64,000 bases of DNA. Origin: Marinobacter sp. CHS3-4. Lineage in GTDB: Bacteria > Pseudomonadota > Gammaproteobacteria > Pseudomonadales > Oleiphilaceae. The stretch's first letter is position 1; each line of letters begins with the position of its first letter. A model generated the notes under the pieces. That model was not told the origin of the DNA. It searched no databases and saw only the letters and a list, made by a program, of their open reading frames with translations. Of this stretch, positions 8,101 through 17,067 are shown in pieces. The stretch lies in assembly GCF_030053415.1 (NCBI RefSeq), contig NZ_JASGBJ010000002.1, forward strand, positions 1 to 64,000, written 5' to 3'. Position numbers and translations under genes: made by a program.

Positions 8101-11100
8101 CGACATGGGCTACATCGATGCTCAGGAGTTGGTCATCCGCTCGCGCAACACACTGCGATCAATGGATAAGCTGCCGCGTTTCAGGGGACACATTTTAAAT
8201 TGGTGCGATACCCACCATCTAAGTGTGCTGCCGCCGGCCTATGTATCGACCGTAGACAGCGGAAACCTGCTGGGTTGTCTGGTTGCTTTAAAACAGGGAA
8301 TGATCTCCCTGGGAGCCGAAAAAGTATGGGGATTCAGCCATTTTGAGGGGCTACTCGACACCGTTGGTGTTCTGGAAGATACCCTGGGGGACTCTCCGCC
8401 CACGGGACCACGTCAGGGCCTGGCACAGGAACTCGTTCAGTTGCGCAAAATTGTTATGGATGCGCGCAATAATTCCGCTCAGTGGCCCTCGCTCATCGGT
8501 TTGATCAATCAGCGTTTGCTGGATGGCCTGGATCCAGCCCTTAAACAGGTACTTCGTGAGCCCCAGTCGACACCAGCCGATACCCTGGCAGACATGCGGC
8601 TCTGGCTTGAGCGGGCCCATCACCATTCGGATCGACTCGGGCAGAGCGCTGATCGTTTCTTGCCCTGGTGGAAGGCGCTGCCTGAGGTACCCGACGTTCA
8701 AAGCTCCGATTTGCTGGAGGGAAAGTTTGACCAGTGGTTAACGTTACGAGAGCAACTCTCTGGAGTGCCCACGTTTGAAGAACTGGCAGCCTTTCACCAG
8801 CATTTGTCGCCGTTGGTTGAGGGTCTTGTTGGAGGCGAGCAAGGTACCACCGGGCACGAAGCGCTGGATCGGTGGCTGAAGCCACTTGCCGAGCAGCTTG
8901 AGAAAGCTTCTTCTGCCGCTAAGGAGCTTCTTGTGTCCGCTCATGATCTTGCAAACAGCTGCGAGCGCTGGTTTACAGAAACGGACATGGCGTTTCTTTT
9001 TGACCCCGATAAACAGGTGTTCTGCATCGGCTATAACGTTGATCAGGGAAAGCTCGACGACAATGCCTATGATCTATTGGCGTCAGAGGCCCGGCTGGCC
9101 AGTTTCCTTGCGATCGCAAAGGGCGATGTGCCCGCCCGTCACTGGATTCATCTCGGGCGGCCGTTGACGAAAGAGGGCCGCTTTTCGGTGTTGTTGTCCT
9201 GGAGTGGCACCATGTTCGAGTATCTGATGCCTCAACTCCTTATGCGTGAGCCTACCAATACCTTGTTAGGTCAGAGCGCGCTGGGGGCCATCGCAAATCA
9301 GATTCGTTATGCATCAGACCGGGGCATTCCCTGGGGCATCTCCGAATGCGGGTATTATTTGCTTGATGGCGCTCAGAATTATGCCTATCACGCATTTGGC
9401 GCTCCGGAATTGGCACTTCGGGCCGAGAAGGGCGAAGAAGACTGCGTGGTTGCGCCCTATGCAACCTTTCTGGCCATGCTCTGCAGACCTCAGGCAGCGT
9501 TTGACAATCTCAAGCACCTGGAGGCTCTGGGCATGCTCGGACGTTACGGTTTTTTCGAAGCGATCGACTTCACCCAGCGCCGGATGGAGGTGGGTCAGGA
9601 CCACAGCATCGTCAGAAGCTATATGGCACATCACCATGGTATGTCCCTGGTAGGCCTCGGTATTGCCCTGGAACGCAGGCACGCCGTCAGCCGCTTTACA
9701 TCCGACCCACGGGTGCAGGCATGCGAACTGTTCTTGCAGGAGAAAGTAGCGTCTGAGGTTGAAATAGAATTCCCAACCAGCTTTGTGCAGGAAACATCCG
9801 CGCAGGCGGCTGAGGATGCCCCGATTATTGTTCCCTGGTCCGTTAATCTGGATAGTCCTACACCCCGCGCGCATCTGTTGTCGAACGGACGCCTGAGCGT
9901 TCTGGCCTCAAGCTGGGGTAGCGGTCAGACGACCTGGAACGACTCCGCAATTACGCGCTGGCACCAGGACAGCACGACTGAGCGTTGGGGAAACTGGATT
10001 TATCTGCAGGATGAGAGCAACAACGATTTGTGGTCTATCTCGCGTTCTCCGGTAAAAAGCCAGGGTCAAAATGAGCGGGTCAGATTTCACGGCCATTGCG
10101 TTGAGTACAGACGGCAGGATGGTGATCTTATACAGACTCTGGAGGTTTCGGTTTCGCCCTGGCATGACGTGGAATTGCGTCGGCTCACGCTGACAAATCA
10201 CGGCGAAAGGACTCGAACACTCAGACTTACCAGTTATGCGGAAATCGTCCTTGCTGATCCGAAGGCCGACGCGCAGCATCCTGCCTTCAGCAATCTTTTT
10301 GTTCACAGTGAATGGCTTAAAGATAGATCTCTTTTACTTTTCGAGCGCCGGAGTCGGGAGGTAGATGGAGAGGCGCCCGTTGTTGGAGAGCTCCTGATGG
10401 ACATGACCGGGGTGCTAAAGCCTGATGGGGTGGAAACGGATCGAGCCGCGTTTCTGGGGCGCGGCGGTTCGCTCAGTCGGCCGGAGTCGCTGACGAAAAA
10501 TCGGTCAATGGAGGGAACGCCCGGTTATTCGCTCGACCCGGTGTCGGCACTTCAGAAGACGGTGGTTGTTAAACCGGGCGTGTCGACCCAACTGGCATTT
10601 TTGCGAATAGTCGGCGACAGTCGGGAAGACGTGCTGGCAACGGCGGAGCGTTTCACCTTCTGGCCACGAGTGCGGAGAACCTTTGAAGAGGGTCGTATTC
10701 AGGTCAGTCGTGATTTGTGGCGCGCACAAATCAGCGGTGAGGATCTCCAGGCCGTGGCGGCACTGACCTCCGCCGTTCTGTTCCCGCATCCGAGACTGCG
10801 TGCTGCTGTCTCGACATTATCAGCGAATCAGCTCAGGCAAGAAAACCTCTGGGGTGTTGGCATATCAGGCGACTTTCCCATCGTTCTCCTGACCATAGGC
10901 CGGGATAGCACATTAGAGACAGCCAGGTCGCTGCTAAAGGCGCATGAATTCTGGCGCAAGCGCAATTTTAAAGTCGATCTGATCCTGTTGAATGTTGGCG
11001 ATACCGGCTATCAGGGTACCACACAGGATACGATTCGCAGGTTGCTGGCCAGCCAGAACGCCGAACCCTGGGTGGGCGGGCGCGGCGGTATATTCCCGCT

Positions 11101-13696
11101 GACAGCCGATGCCCTGGGTCAGGAGGAAGTCATACTGCTGAAAACCGCGGCCAGTGTTGTCCTCGATGCTTCTTCACCGTCGCTTACTTCGGCTTTACGT
11201 GCTCTCGATCTTTGGACGTCCACGCTGCCTCGGCTGCCGGTGAGGCCGTTAAACGCCTTTCCACCAGATTGCCGTGTTCCCATGACAAGGCCGGATGATC
11301 TTCTCTTTGATAACGGACATGGCGGATTCACCAGGGATGGCCGCGAATATGTGATCGACGTAACGGGTGAAAAGCCAACGCCAGCGCCCTGGAGCAACGT
11401 CATCGCCAATGAGCGATTTGGCTGCACGGTGTCGGAGTCTGGCGCCGGCTTTAGCTGGTTTCTGAACAGTGGAGAAAACCGCCTCACGCCCTGGCACAAT
11501 GACCCTGTCCTGGATGAACCGGGCGAGTGTGTTTATGTCCGTGATGAAGAAACCGGAGCGCTCTGGTCTCCGACGCCAGGCCCCGTTCGCCACGACTCGA
11601 ATTACATTGTCCGTCACGGCGCGGGATACAGCAGGTTCAAGCATCACCGTCACGGCATAGAAACCCAACTCACCGTGTTTGTTGCGCCGGACGACCCGAT
11701 CAAACTGGTTCGGATAACAATACGCAATCACTCCAACCGTGTTCGACGGCTTACGTTTACCTACTATGCAGAGTGGGTGATGGGGACCCGCCGGGAAGCA
11801 TCGCAGGCCTTTATCAAGCCGGCGTTCCTGCCAGAGAAAAGAGCGCTAATTGCCAGTAATCCATTCAATCCCGAGTGTCCGGAACAGATTGCGTTCCTAG
11901 GCACTTTGGAAACCGTGCACGGCTACACCACTGACAGAAACGAATTTCTGGGGCGCCGGGGTGGAATCAGCAATCCGGCAGCCCTGAAGCGGGTTGGCCT
12001 GGCCAATCGTGTTGAGCCTGGCGTGGACCCCTGTGCCGCTTTGCAGGTCCATGTGGATCTGGCCGTTGATGGTGAGCAAACCATCGTCTATCTGCTGGGT
12101 GCCGAGACAAGCTACGATCGGGCGTTAGAGCTGATCGGACAATATGACTCCTTGAATGCTGTCGAGGAATGCTGGCAGTCAGTTCAGGATTATTGGGACC
12201 GGATTCTGGGTGGGCTTGTACTCAGTTGCCCCGATGACTCCGTGTCTTTCATGTTTAATCGCTGGTTACTCTATCAGTCACTTTCCTGTCGTATGCATGG
12301 GCGTACGGCGTTGTATCAGTCCAGCGGCGCGTTCGGCTTCCGCGATCAGCTCCAGGATTCCACGGCGCTATTGCAGACCGCGCCGGAAGTGTGCAGAGCA
12401 CAGATATTGAAAGCGGCTGCGCACCAGTTCCCCGAGGGCGACGTACTGCACTGGTGGCATCCCCCCAATGCCAGAGGGGTTCGCACCCGGATCTCGGATG
12501 ACCTGGTGTGGCTACCTTACGTTTTATGCGACTACCTTGCTGCGACCGGAGACGCTTCGGTGCTGGATGAACAGGTTTCGTATCTGGAAGGCGAACCTTT
12601 GCGGCCGGACGAGGCAGAACGCTATGCACCTTTCGGTCTGTCTGAAACGGTCGGCTCGGTTTATGAACATTGTCTGAAGGTATTGGAAAGGGCGAATCGG
12701 CGAGGTGCACACGGTGTTCCGTTGATTGGCGGTGGCGACTGGAACGATGGAATGAATCGTGTCGGGGTGGAAGGCAAAGGAGAGAGCGTATGGATGGCGT
12801 GGTTCCTTTGCCTGACATTGAATCGGTTCGCGCCGATCTGTGAGCAAAAGGGGGATCATCGTCTCGCGGACTTGATTCGCAGCCGCTCAAGAGAGATAGC
12901 GCTGGCGGCGAACCAGCAGGCCTGGGATGGCGAATGGTTTCGGCGAGCTTACTATGATAATGGCCAGCCTCTGGGAAGTGCCGGCCAGAACGCCTGCGAA
13001 ATCGACTCCATTGCCCAATCCTGGGCTGTTTTGTCAGGGTTAGCCGAAGGGAACCGCGCAAGACAGGCAATGGATTCGGTCTGGCGCAAACTGGTAAAAC
13101 CGGACCCTGGCATTGTTTTGCTGTTTACACCCGCGTTCAGAGGAAGAGGTGCGAATCAAGCGGATCCCGGATACATTGCGGCCTACCCACCGGGGGTTCG
13201 CGAGAACGGCGGGCAGTACACTCATGCCGCCTGTTGGGCTGGGCTGGCTTTTGCAAAGCTTGGCGATGCGGAAAAGGCCGCAGCGGTACTCAATTGCCTG
13301 AACCCTGTAAGACACGGAGATACCCGTGAAGCGATTGAGAAATATAAAGTGGAACCCTATGTGATTGCTGCAGATATCTACGGTGAGGAACCACACACCG
13401 GACGCGGGGGATGGACCTGGTATACCGGATCCGGTGGTTGGCTGTACCGATTTATTCTTGAGGGTATTCTTGGTTTTGAGCGTGATGGCAACCAGCTGTC
13501 AATAACACCCTGCGTACCGCCGGAATGGCCGGGTTTCAAGCTAAGCTATCGCTACGGTGACGCGGTCTATCACATTGACGTCGAGCGAAGAGCGCCGTCT
13601 GATGTGCCGGAGGGCGTGATGGCGGCACCCTGCGAGTTTATGCTTGAAGATGATGGCGAAGAGCATGTGATCAGGATCGCGATCATCGAGAATTAG
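5192..13696 (+). CDS. Cyclic beta-1,2-glucan synthase-like protein (NdvB/ChvB type)
   Basis: A 2,834-residue inner-membrane glycosyltransferase, similar in size to Brucella/Agrobacterium cyclic glucan synthases. Domains in order: N-terminal region (1-320); hydrophobic pair (about 327-382); GT84-type transferase with LDADT (about 537), HDLFEG (about 652) and RRLHRWVRGDW (about 684); further membrane segments (about 733-775, 795-815, 855-895); a glucoamylase-like region with GYNVDQGKLDDNAYDLLASE and WGISECGYY (about 1276-1450); two GH94 N-terminal-type beta-sandwich regions (about 1545-1800 and 2050-2300); and a C-terminal GH94 phosphorylase-like domain with GGGDWNDGMN (about 2512-2521), which carries the catalytic Asp. 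In known enzymes the transferase builds and cyclises a beta-1,2-glucan from UDP-glucose and the GH94 part trims its length. The product is a periplasmic osmoregulated glucan. No dedicated exporter (NdvA) is next to it. Linkage is inferred from family. Confidence 0.92.
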   Translation: MEAPKADTTDSGRSEKRLRSAELVAIGPGSKSGYLTIRDTLTQFSNSLDDIHEDLKKLRANPSAAGPWMDWYSDNEYLVRRVLKMLRRDLTADFVQQLPILTAGDAASQIRVQEVAGIAMDRCEQRFDDWILEALVLENKESAPFNTAELWALPLFVRYQVLVQIFNAINSRIEGLASAESLEGMVDIERRDVVADGVWSLHQLERTDWKGFFERTSQVEAFLREDPAGVYPRMDFETRDRYRRQIESLARLSRHNELDIAQLAIELSEQGRSSQAENVSSNTPAHVGYYLIGDGKELLEQRAGYQPGPVRLAARWFARRVTGIYFSGLAAFALLLILIPTVYATLLGPWWQGVLVVFLALVPGIAIASVLVNWLVTLALPPRVLPKLDFTRGIDPDHKAVVCMALLISKEEDVDQAIRQIERHYLANVDPALRFCLLTGLFDAEEEKTDRDASLTDRLRAGIERLNDRYSGAGEPPFFWMHRGRTWNPQDACWMEWERKRGKLREFNDFLLTGNEGTFIDGAGDRERLRDARYVITLDADTFLPVGAAKRLVGTIAHPLNQPVWDIQTGEIKAGYSILQPRVEINPLTSTLNIFTRIFSGDRGLDLYSLAVSDVYQDLFGEGIFTGKGLYHVAAFEASLANAIPEGAILSHDLFEGIHGRTALLSDVIMYEDYPPEYLSFVRRLHRWVRGDWQILPWLWPSVPTEDGGQRPNRLDLLHRWQIAHNLIRSLQSPWLILLLLMGWLSLPGSPLHWTALALLTLLVPTLTGVVGLAHASVKRRRSAEHIRNLRGDLKRWLLAVAFLPVESSVTVDAIVRSLYRNYFSHKHLLEWTPAAMEAGRSSGLSVRRYWRVMWVGPALAFIVGAALALTKPATLLFAAPVLVLWLVSPQLAYLARRERRPAVEKIRPEDRTHLRRIARRTWYFFERFVGPEDHWLPPDHFQEDPKGVVAHRTSPTNIGLLLTGNLTAYDMGYIDAQELVIRSRNTLRSMDKLPRFRGHILNWCDTHHLSVLPPAYVSTVDSGNLLGCLVALKQGMISLGAEKVWGFSHFEGLLDTVGVLEDTLGDSPPTGPRQGLAQELVQLRKIVMDARNNSAQWPSLIGLINQRLLDGLDPALKQVLREPQSTPADTLADMRLWLERAHHHSDRLGQSADRFLPWWKALPEVPDVQSSDLLEGKFDQWLTLREQLSGVPTFEELAAFHQHLSPLVEGLVGGEQGTTGHEALDRWLKPLAEQLEKASSAAKELLVSAHDLANSCERWFTETDMAFLFDPDKQVFCIGYNVDQGKLDDNAYDLLASEARLASFLAIAKGDVPARHWIHLGRPLTKEGRFSVLLSWSGTMFEYLMPQLLMREPTNTLLGQSALGAIANQIRYASDRGIPWGISECGYYLLDGAQNYAYHAFGAPELALRAEKGEEDCVVAPYATFLAMLCRPQAAFDNLKHLEALGMLGRYGFFEAIDFTQRRMEVGQDHSIVRSYMAHHHGMSLVGLGIALERRHAVSRFTSDPRVQACELFLQEKVASEVEIEFPTSFVQETSAQAAEDAPIIVPWSVNLDSPTPRAHLLSNGRLSVLASSWGSGQTTWNDSAITRWHQDSTTERWGNWIYLQDESNNDLWSISRSPVKSQGQNERVRFHGHCVEYRRQDGDLIQTLEVSVSPWHDVELRRLTLTNHGERTRTLRLTSYAEIVLADPKADAQHPAFSNLFVHSEWLKDRSLLLFERRSREVDGEAPVVGELLMDMTGVLKPDGVETDRAAFLGRGGSLSRPESLTKNRSMEGTPGYSLDPVSALQKTVVVKPGVSTQLAFLRIVGDSREDVLATAERFTFWPRVRRTFEEGRIQVSRDLWRAQISGEDLQAVAALTSAVLFPHPRLRAAVSTLSANQLRQENLWGVGISGDFPIVLLTIGRDSTLETARSLLKAHEFWRKRNFKVDLILLNVGDTGYQGTTQDTIRRLLASQNAEPWVGGRGGIFPLTADALGQEEVILLKTAASVVLDASSPSLTSALRALDLWTSTLPRLPVRPLNAFPPDCRVPMTRPDDLLFDNGHGGFTRDGREYVIDVTGEKPTPAPWSNVIANERFGCTVSESGAGFSWFLNSGENRLTPWHNDPVLDEPGECVYVRDEETGALWSPTPGPVRHDSNYIVRHGAGYSRFKHHRHGIETQLTVFVAPDDPIKLVRITIRNHSNRVRRLTFTYYAEWVMGTRREASQAFIKPAFLPEKRALIASNPFNPECPEQIAFLGTLETVHGYTTDRNEFLGRRGGISNPAALKRVGLANRVEPGVDPCAALQVHVDLAVDGEQTIVYLLGAETSYDRALELIGQYDSLNAVEECWQSVQDYWDRILGGLVLSCPDDSVSFMFNRWLLYQSLSCRMHGRTALYQSSGAFGFRDQLQDSTALLQTAPEVCRAQILKAAAHQFPEGDVLHWWHPPNARGVRTRISDDLVWLPYVLCDYLAATGDASVLDEQVSYLEGEPLRPDEAERYAPFGLSETVGSVYEHCLKVLERANRRGAHGVPLIGGGDWNDGMNRVGVEGKGESVWMAWFLCLTLNRFAPICEQKGDHRLADLIRSRSREIALAANQQAWDGEWFRRAYYDNGQPLGSAGQNACEIDSIAQSWAVLSGLAEGNRARQAMDSVWRKLVKPDPGIVLLFTPAFRGRGANQADPGYIAAYPPGVRENGGQYTHAACWAGLAFAKLGDAEKAAAVLNCLNPVRHGDTREAIEKYKVEPYVIAADIYGEEPHTGRGGWTWYTGSGGWLYRFILEGILGFERDGNQLSITPCVPPEWPGFKLSYRYGDAVYHIDVERRAPSDVPEGVMAAPCEFMLEDDGEEHVIRIAIIEN

Positions 13697-13713
13697 CGGG
13701 TGAACGGCCGTCA

Positions 13714-13737
13714 GGCCCGAAGCTTTCACTCCGGGCC
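13714..13737 (+). terminator. Weak hairpin after the glucan synthase
   Basis: GGCCCG (13714-13719) pairs with CGGGCC (13732-13737) around a 12-nt loop in the space between the convergent glucan synthase and nrdJb genes. No T-run follows, so it would be a weak or Rho-assisted terminator at best. Confidence 0.35.
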
Positions 13738-13765
13738 CATTGTCTAGCCTGGCTGATTAGTCACT

Positions 13766-14461
13766 TCAGCCGCACTTGCTATCGCCACAAGACAGGCAGG
13801 TAGCACAGCCGTCCATCACGATCACGGCTTTGGTGTTGCACTTGCCGCACATGGTGGAGTTTGGCGGATAATCGCCGGCCTTGTCATCGTTGGTGGCGGT
13901 GGTGTGGCTGGCTTCGAATTCCGCACGCTTTTCCGCCAGGATGCGCTTGGTGGTCTCGCTCATTTCTTCGCTTTCCAGCAAGCCGATGGCCTTCAGGTGC
14001 TTTTCGATCACGGCGCCGATTTCAGCAACCAGTGATGGCATGAACACGCCGCCTTTCTTGAAGTAGCCGCCGTTGGGGTCGTACACGCTGCGCAGCTCTT
14101 CCACCAGGAAGGTCACGTCGCCGCCTTTGCGGAATACCGCAGAGATAACGCGGGTGAGAGCGATAACCCACTGGAAGTGCTCCATCGATTTGGAGTTGAT
14201 GAACACTTCGTACGGCTGCCGGCTTTCGTGGTCGGTGTCTTCGTTCAGCAGGATGTCATTGATGGTGATGTACATCGCGTGCTCGGCCACCGGCGGCTTG
14301 ATCTTGTAGGTGGTGCCCAGCAGGAAGTCCGGGCGCTCGATGGTTTCGTTCATCCGAACCGGCTGCATTTCCTGCGGCTGTGCAGGTGCTTCCTGGGTGG
14401 CTTCCGGGTCAGCCTTGGTGACCCGGTAACCGACGATTTTGTTGCTGATTTTAACGGTCAT
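13766..14461 (-). CDS. nrdJb: B12-dependent ribonucleotide reductase, second subunit (NrdJb)
   Basis: A 231-residue protein matching the separate C-terminal piece of the class II reductase found in Pseudomonas and relatives. Residues about 65-180 resemble the TSCPD domain (FINSKSMEHFQWVIALTRVI, GGYFKKGGVFMPSLVAEIG). The last 30 residues form a cysteine-rich tail, CGKCNTKAVIVMDGCATC then LSCGDSKCG, expected to relay electrons to the active site or bind zinc. It starts 29 nt after the nrdJa stop, in the same direction, consistent with one operon. Splitting of nrdJ into two genes is established in Pseudomonas aeruginosa; here too both pieces are intact. Confidence 0.9.
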   Translation of the reverse strand: MTVKISNKIVGYRVTKADPEATQEAPAQPQEMQPVRMNETIERPDFLLGTTYKIKPPVAEHAMYITINDILLNEDTDHESRQPYEVFINSKSMEHFQWVIALTRVISAVFRKGGDVTFLVEELRSVYDPNGGYFKKGGVFMPSLVAEIGAVIEKHLKAIGLLESEEMSETTKRILAEKRAEFEASHTTATNDDKAGDYPPNSTMCGKCNTKAVIVMDGCATCLSCGDSKCG

Positions 14462-14490
14462 GGTGTTTGTCCTATGTCGGTTGTTCCGGT

Positions 14491-16629
14491 TCAGTATTTT
14501 CCGTAAGTGCCTTCTTTCAGGGCGTCGAAGAGGTTCGCGGCGGAATGCAACTCGCCGTCGTACTCAACTTCTTCGTTGCCTTTCAGAGTCACTTTACTGC
14601 CGTCGTCCAACGTAAATTCGTACAGGGTGTTTTCCAGGTCTTTCTCTTTAACCAGCACGCCCTGGAAGGCCTCCGGGTTAAAGCGGAAAGTGGTGCAACC
14701 CTTCAGGCCCTTGTCGTAGGCGTACATGTAGATGTCTTTGAAATCCGGGTACGCGAAGTCTGTAGGCACGTTAGCGGTTTTGGAAATCGAGGAATCTACC
14801 CATGCCTGCGCGGCCGCCTGGATGTCCACGTGCTGTGCCGGGCTGACGTCGTCGGACGTGGTGAAGTAATCCGGAAGCTGCTTTTCAGCGTCTTCGGAGA
14901 ACGGCATGGCACCTGCGTTTACGAGGTGGCGGTAGGCCAGCAGCTCGAACGAGAACACGTCCACTTTCTCTTTGGTTTTGCGGCCTTCGCGGATCACGTT
15001 ACGCGCATAGTGATGCGAGAAACTTGGCTCGATGCCGTTACTGGCGTTGTTGGCCAGCGACAGGCTGATGGTACCGGTCGGCGCGATGGACGTGTGGTGC
15101 GTGAAGCGGCCACCTTTCTCGGCCAGCTTCTCGATCAGCTCTGGCTCTACGCTGGCAATTTTCTGCATGTACTTGCTGTACTTGGCGTGCAGAACCTTTC
15201 CTTTCAGCTTGTCACCCAGCTTGTAGCCGTCTTCTGAAAGCTGCGGGCACTTGGTCAGCATCTTGGGTGTGACCTCGAACTCGTCGTCCATGATCGGTGC
15301 CACGCCTTTTTCTTCGGCCAGGGCCAGAGATTGCCTCCAGCCTTCAACGGCCATTTCACGTACGACGTCTTCGGTGAACTGTACGGATTCTTCAGAACCG
15401 TAAGGCATGCGCAGCATCGCAAGGGTGGAACCCAGGCCGAGAATGCCCATGCCGTGACGGCGCTTGTAGGTGATTTCGTGGCGCTGCTGTTCCAGTGGCA
15501 GGCCGTTTACTTCTACCACGTTGTCCAGCATGCGGGTGAAGATGCCAACTACTTTGCGGTATTTCTCATAGTTGAAGCTGGCCTTTTCGGTGAACGGATA
15601 GTCCACGAACATGGTCAGGTTCACAGAGCCCAGCAGGCAGCTGCCATACGGGGGCAGGGGCTGCTCGCCGCAGGGGTTGGTGGCCCGGATGTCTTCGCAG
15701 AACCAGTTGTTGTTCATCTGATTGACCTTGTCGATCAGGATGAAGCCTGGCTCGGCGTAGTCGTAGGTGCTGGTCATGATGGTGTCCCAGATGAACTGGG
15801 CTTTCAGGGTGCGGTAAATCTTGCACGCCACTTTGCCTTCATCGTTGACCACGTAGCCTTTCTGGATTGGGAAATCGCGATATACGAACTGGCTTGGGTC
15901 GTTCAGGTCCAGGCCTTCGTCTGCGGCTTCTTTTTCAGTGACCGGGAAAGACAGATGCCAGTCGTCGCCGTTGCGCACGGCTTCGATGAAGTCTTCGGTG
16001 ATCAGCAGCGACAGGTTGAACTGGCGCAGGCGGCCGTCTTCACGCTTGGCCTGGATGAAGTCGATCACGTCCGGGTGATGCACGTCGAAGGTGGCCATCT
16101 GGGCACCGCGACGGCCACCGGCAGAGGACACCGTGAAACACATGCGGTCGAAGATGTCCATGAAGGACAACGGGCCAGAGGTCGTGGCGCCAGCGCCAGC
16201 CACGTAAGCACCTTTCGGGCGCAGGGTAGAGAACTCATACCCGATGCCGCAGCCGGCTTTGAGGGTCAGGCCGGCTTCGTGGTTCTTCTCCAGGATGTCG
16301 TTCATGGAATCCTGAACAGAACCAGACACGGTGCAGTTGATCGTGGAGGTAGCAGGCTTGTGCGCTTCGGCGCCGGCGTTGGAGGTAATACGGCCAGCCG
16401 GAATGGCACCGTGGCGCAGGGCCCACAGGAAGTCTTTAACGTGTTTCTCACGATCTTTCTTGTTTTCGACCTGGGCGAGGGCGGTGGCGACCCGGTGATA
16501 GGTTGCTTCGATGTCTTTATCAACCGGCTCACCGGTTTTGGTCTTCAGTTGGTATTTGCTGCTCCAGATATCCAGCGAAGCATCCTGCATTGGAATTGTT
16601 GTTATCACGGCCTGTGCTTTAGCGTTCAT
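14491..16629 (-). CDS. nrdJa: B12-dependent ribonucleotide reductase, catalytic subunit (NrdJa)
   Basis: A 712-residue class II (adenosylcobalamin-dependent) reductase that makes deoxyribonucleotides with or without oxygen. The catalytic loop NPCGEQPLPPYGSC and the HTSIAPTGTISLSLANNASN segment near the C-terminal third are characteristic. The ORF could start at 16650 (MMKQRVA), but on the minus strand GAGGGTGG lies just before ATG at 16629 (MNAKAQAV), and no Shine-Dalgarno sequence precedes the longer start. nrdJb follows. Upstream lie a leader of about 280 nt and a promoter whose spacer is a NrdR-box-like sequence, implying repression by NrdR. A B12-dependent enzyme implies cobalamin uptake or synthesis elsewhere in the genome. 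Confidence 0.93.
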   Translation of the reverse strand: MNAKAQAVITTIPMQDASLDIWSSKYQLKTKTGEPVDKDIEATYHRVATALAQVENKKDREKHVKDFLWALRHGAIPAGRITSNAGAEAHKPATSTINCTVSGSVQDSMNDILEKNHEAGLTLKAGCGIGYEFSTLRPKGAYVAGAGATTSGPLSFMDIFDRMCFTVSSAGGRRGAQMATFDVHHPDVIDFIQAKREDGRLRQFNLSLLITEDFIEAVRNGDDWHLSFPVTEKEAADEGLDLNDPSQFVYRDFPIQKGYVVNDEGKVACKIYRTLKAQFIWDTIMTSTYDYAEPGFILIDKVNQMNNNWFCEDIRATNPCGEQPLPPYGSCLLGSVNLTMFVDYPFTEKASFNYEKYRKVVGIFTRMLDNVVEVNGLPLEQQRHEITYKRRHGMGILGLGSTLAMLRMPYGSEESVQFTEDVVREMAVEGWRQSLALAEEKGVAPIMDDEFEVTPKMLTKCPQLSEDGYKLGDKLKGKVLHAKYSKYMQKIASVEPELIEKLAEKGGRFTHHTSIAPTGTISLSLANNASNGIEPSFSHHYARNVIREGRKTKEKVDVFSFELLAYRHLVNAGAMPFSEDAEKQLPDYFTTSDDVSPAQHVDIQAAAQAWVDSSISKTANVPTDFAYPDFKDIYMYAYDKGLKGCTTFRFNPEAFQGVLVKEKDLENTLYEFTLDDGSKVTLKGNEEVEYDGELHSAANLFDALKEGTYGKY

Positions 16630-16669
16630 TGCCACCCTCTGTTTCATCAATTCAATCGTTCAGTTCTTT

Positions 16670-16698
16670 GTGGCCTGTTGGTTGGACCGGCAGGCCAC
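16670..16698 (-). promoter_or_regulatory. Stem-loop in the nrdJ leader
   Basis: GTGGCCTG (16670-16677) and CAGGCCAC (16691-16698) form an 8-bp stem with a 13-nt loop, about 40 nt before the nrdJa start codon. It sits in a predicted 5' leader of about 280 nt (transcription start near 16905). I find no cobalamin-riboswitch box (GCCACTG) in the leader, so its role is unknown. A 66-codon frame starting with TTG (16709-16909, minus) runs through the same leader without a clear Shine-Dalgarno sequence. Confidence 0.4.
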
Positions 16699-16911
16699 GC
16701 CCCTTGTTTCAAAGATTCTTTAAATACGTAAGTCTGGTACGTCTTTCCAAACCACTAGATCTGGTGTTTGACCACCCCGGCATTACCCACGCTGCGGCGG
16801 GGCGCCAGGTGCGGCGGAATGCGCTTTTCGCGGCCATATACAGCGCCGGGTCCTGATGTTGATTGTTCTGATTGTGTTCAGGAAACCCTACATATGGGCG
16901 AATTAGCAACG

Positions 16912-16939
16912 AGTATAACAGGATATAGTGTTCTGTGAA
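16912..16939 (-). promoter_or_regulatory. nrdJ promoter overlapping a NrdR box
   Basis: On the minus strand TTCACA (16934-16939, five of six bases of the -35 consensus) and TATACT (16912-16917, -10) are separated by 16 bp. The spacer contains AACACTATATCCTGT, which matches the palindromic NrdR box (ACAC-A/T-ATAT--GTGT type). A repressor bound there would block the promoter. Confidence 0.6.
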
Positions 16940-17050
16940 GAAGGAGAGAAACTATGAACTGGCGGCCATCTACAAAGAAAATCAATCACTGATGGCTTGC
17001 ATTTAGCATAAGCCCTGACAAATCCCCGCGTTGGGGCATTTTCAGAGAAA

Positions 17051-17067
17051 CCACAAGATGTAGTGTT
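17051..17067 (-). promoter_or_regulatory. Second NrdR-box-like sequence
   Basis: CCACAAGATGTAGTGTT on the plus strand reads AACACTACATCTTGTGG on the minus strand, a good NrdR-box match. It lies 135 bp upstream of the first box rather than the usual 30 or so. A small hairpin CCCC-GCGTT-GGGG followed by CATTTT (about 17024-17042) lies between the two. Confidence 0.45.

Noticed and set aside
14467..16731. Long plus-strand ORFs opposite nrdJ (up to 466 codons)
   Set aside because: Shadow frames of the high-GC nrdJ gene; protein-like only by codon bias.
16630..16911. Cobalamin riboswitch in the nrdJ leader
   Set aside because: The conserved GCCACTG box and expected arms are not seen.
16950..16995. 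12-codon frame with an AGGAG before it (MNWRPSTKKINH)
   Set aside because: Too short to judge; it reads away from nrdJ and has no known counterpart.
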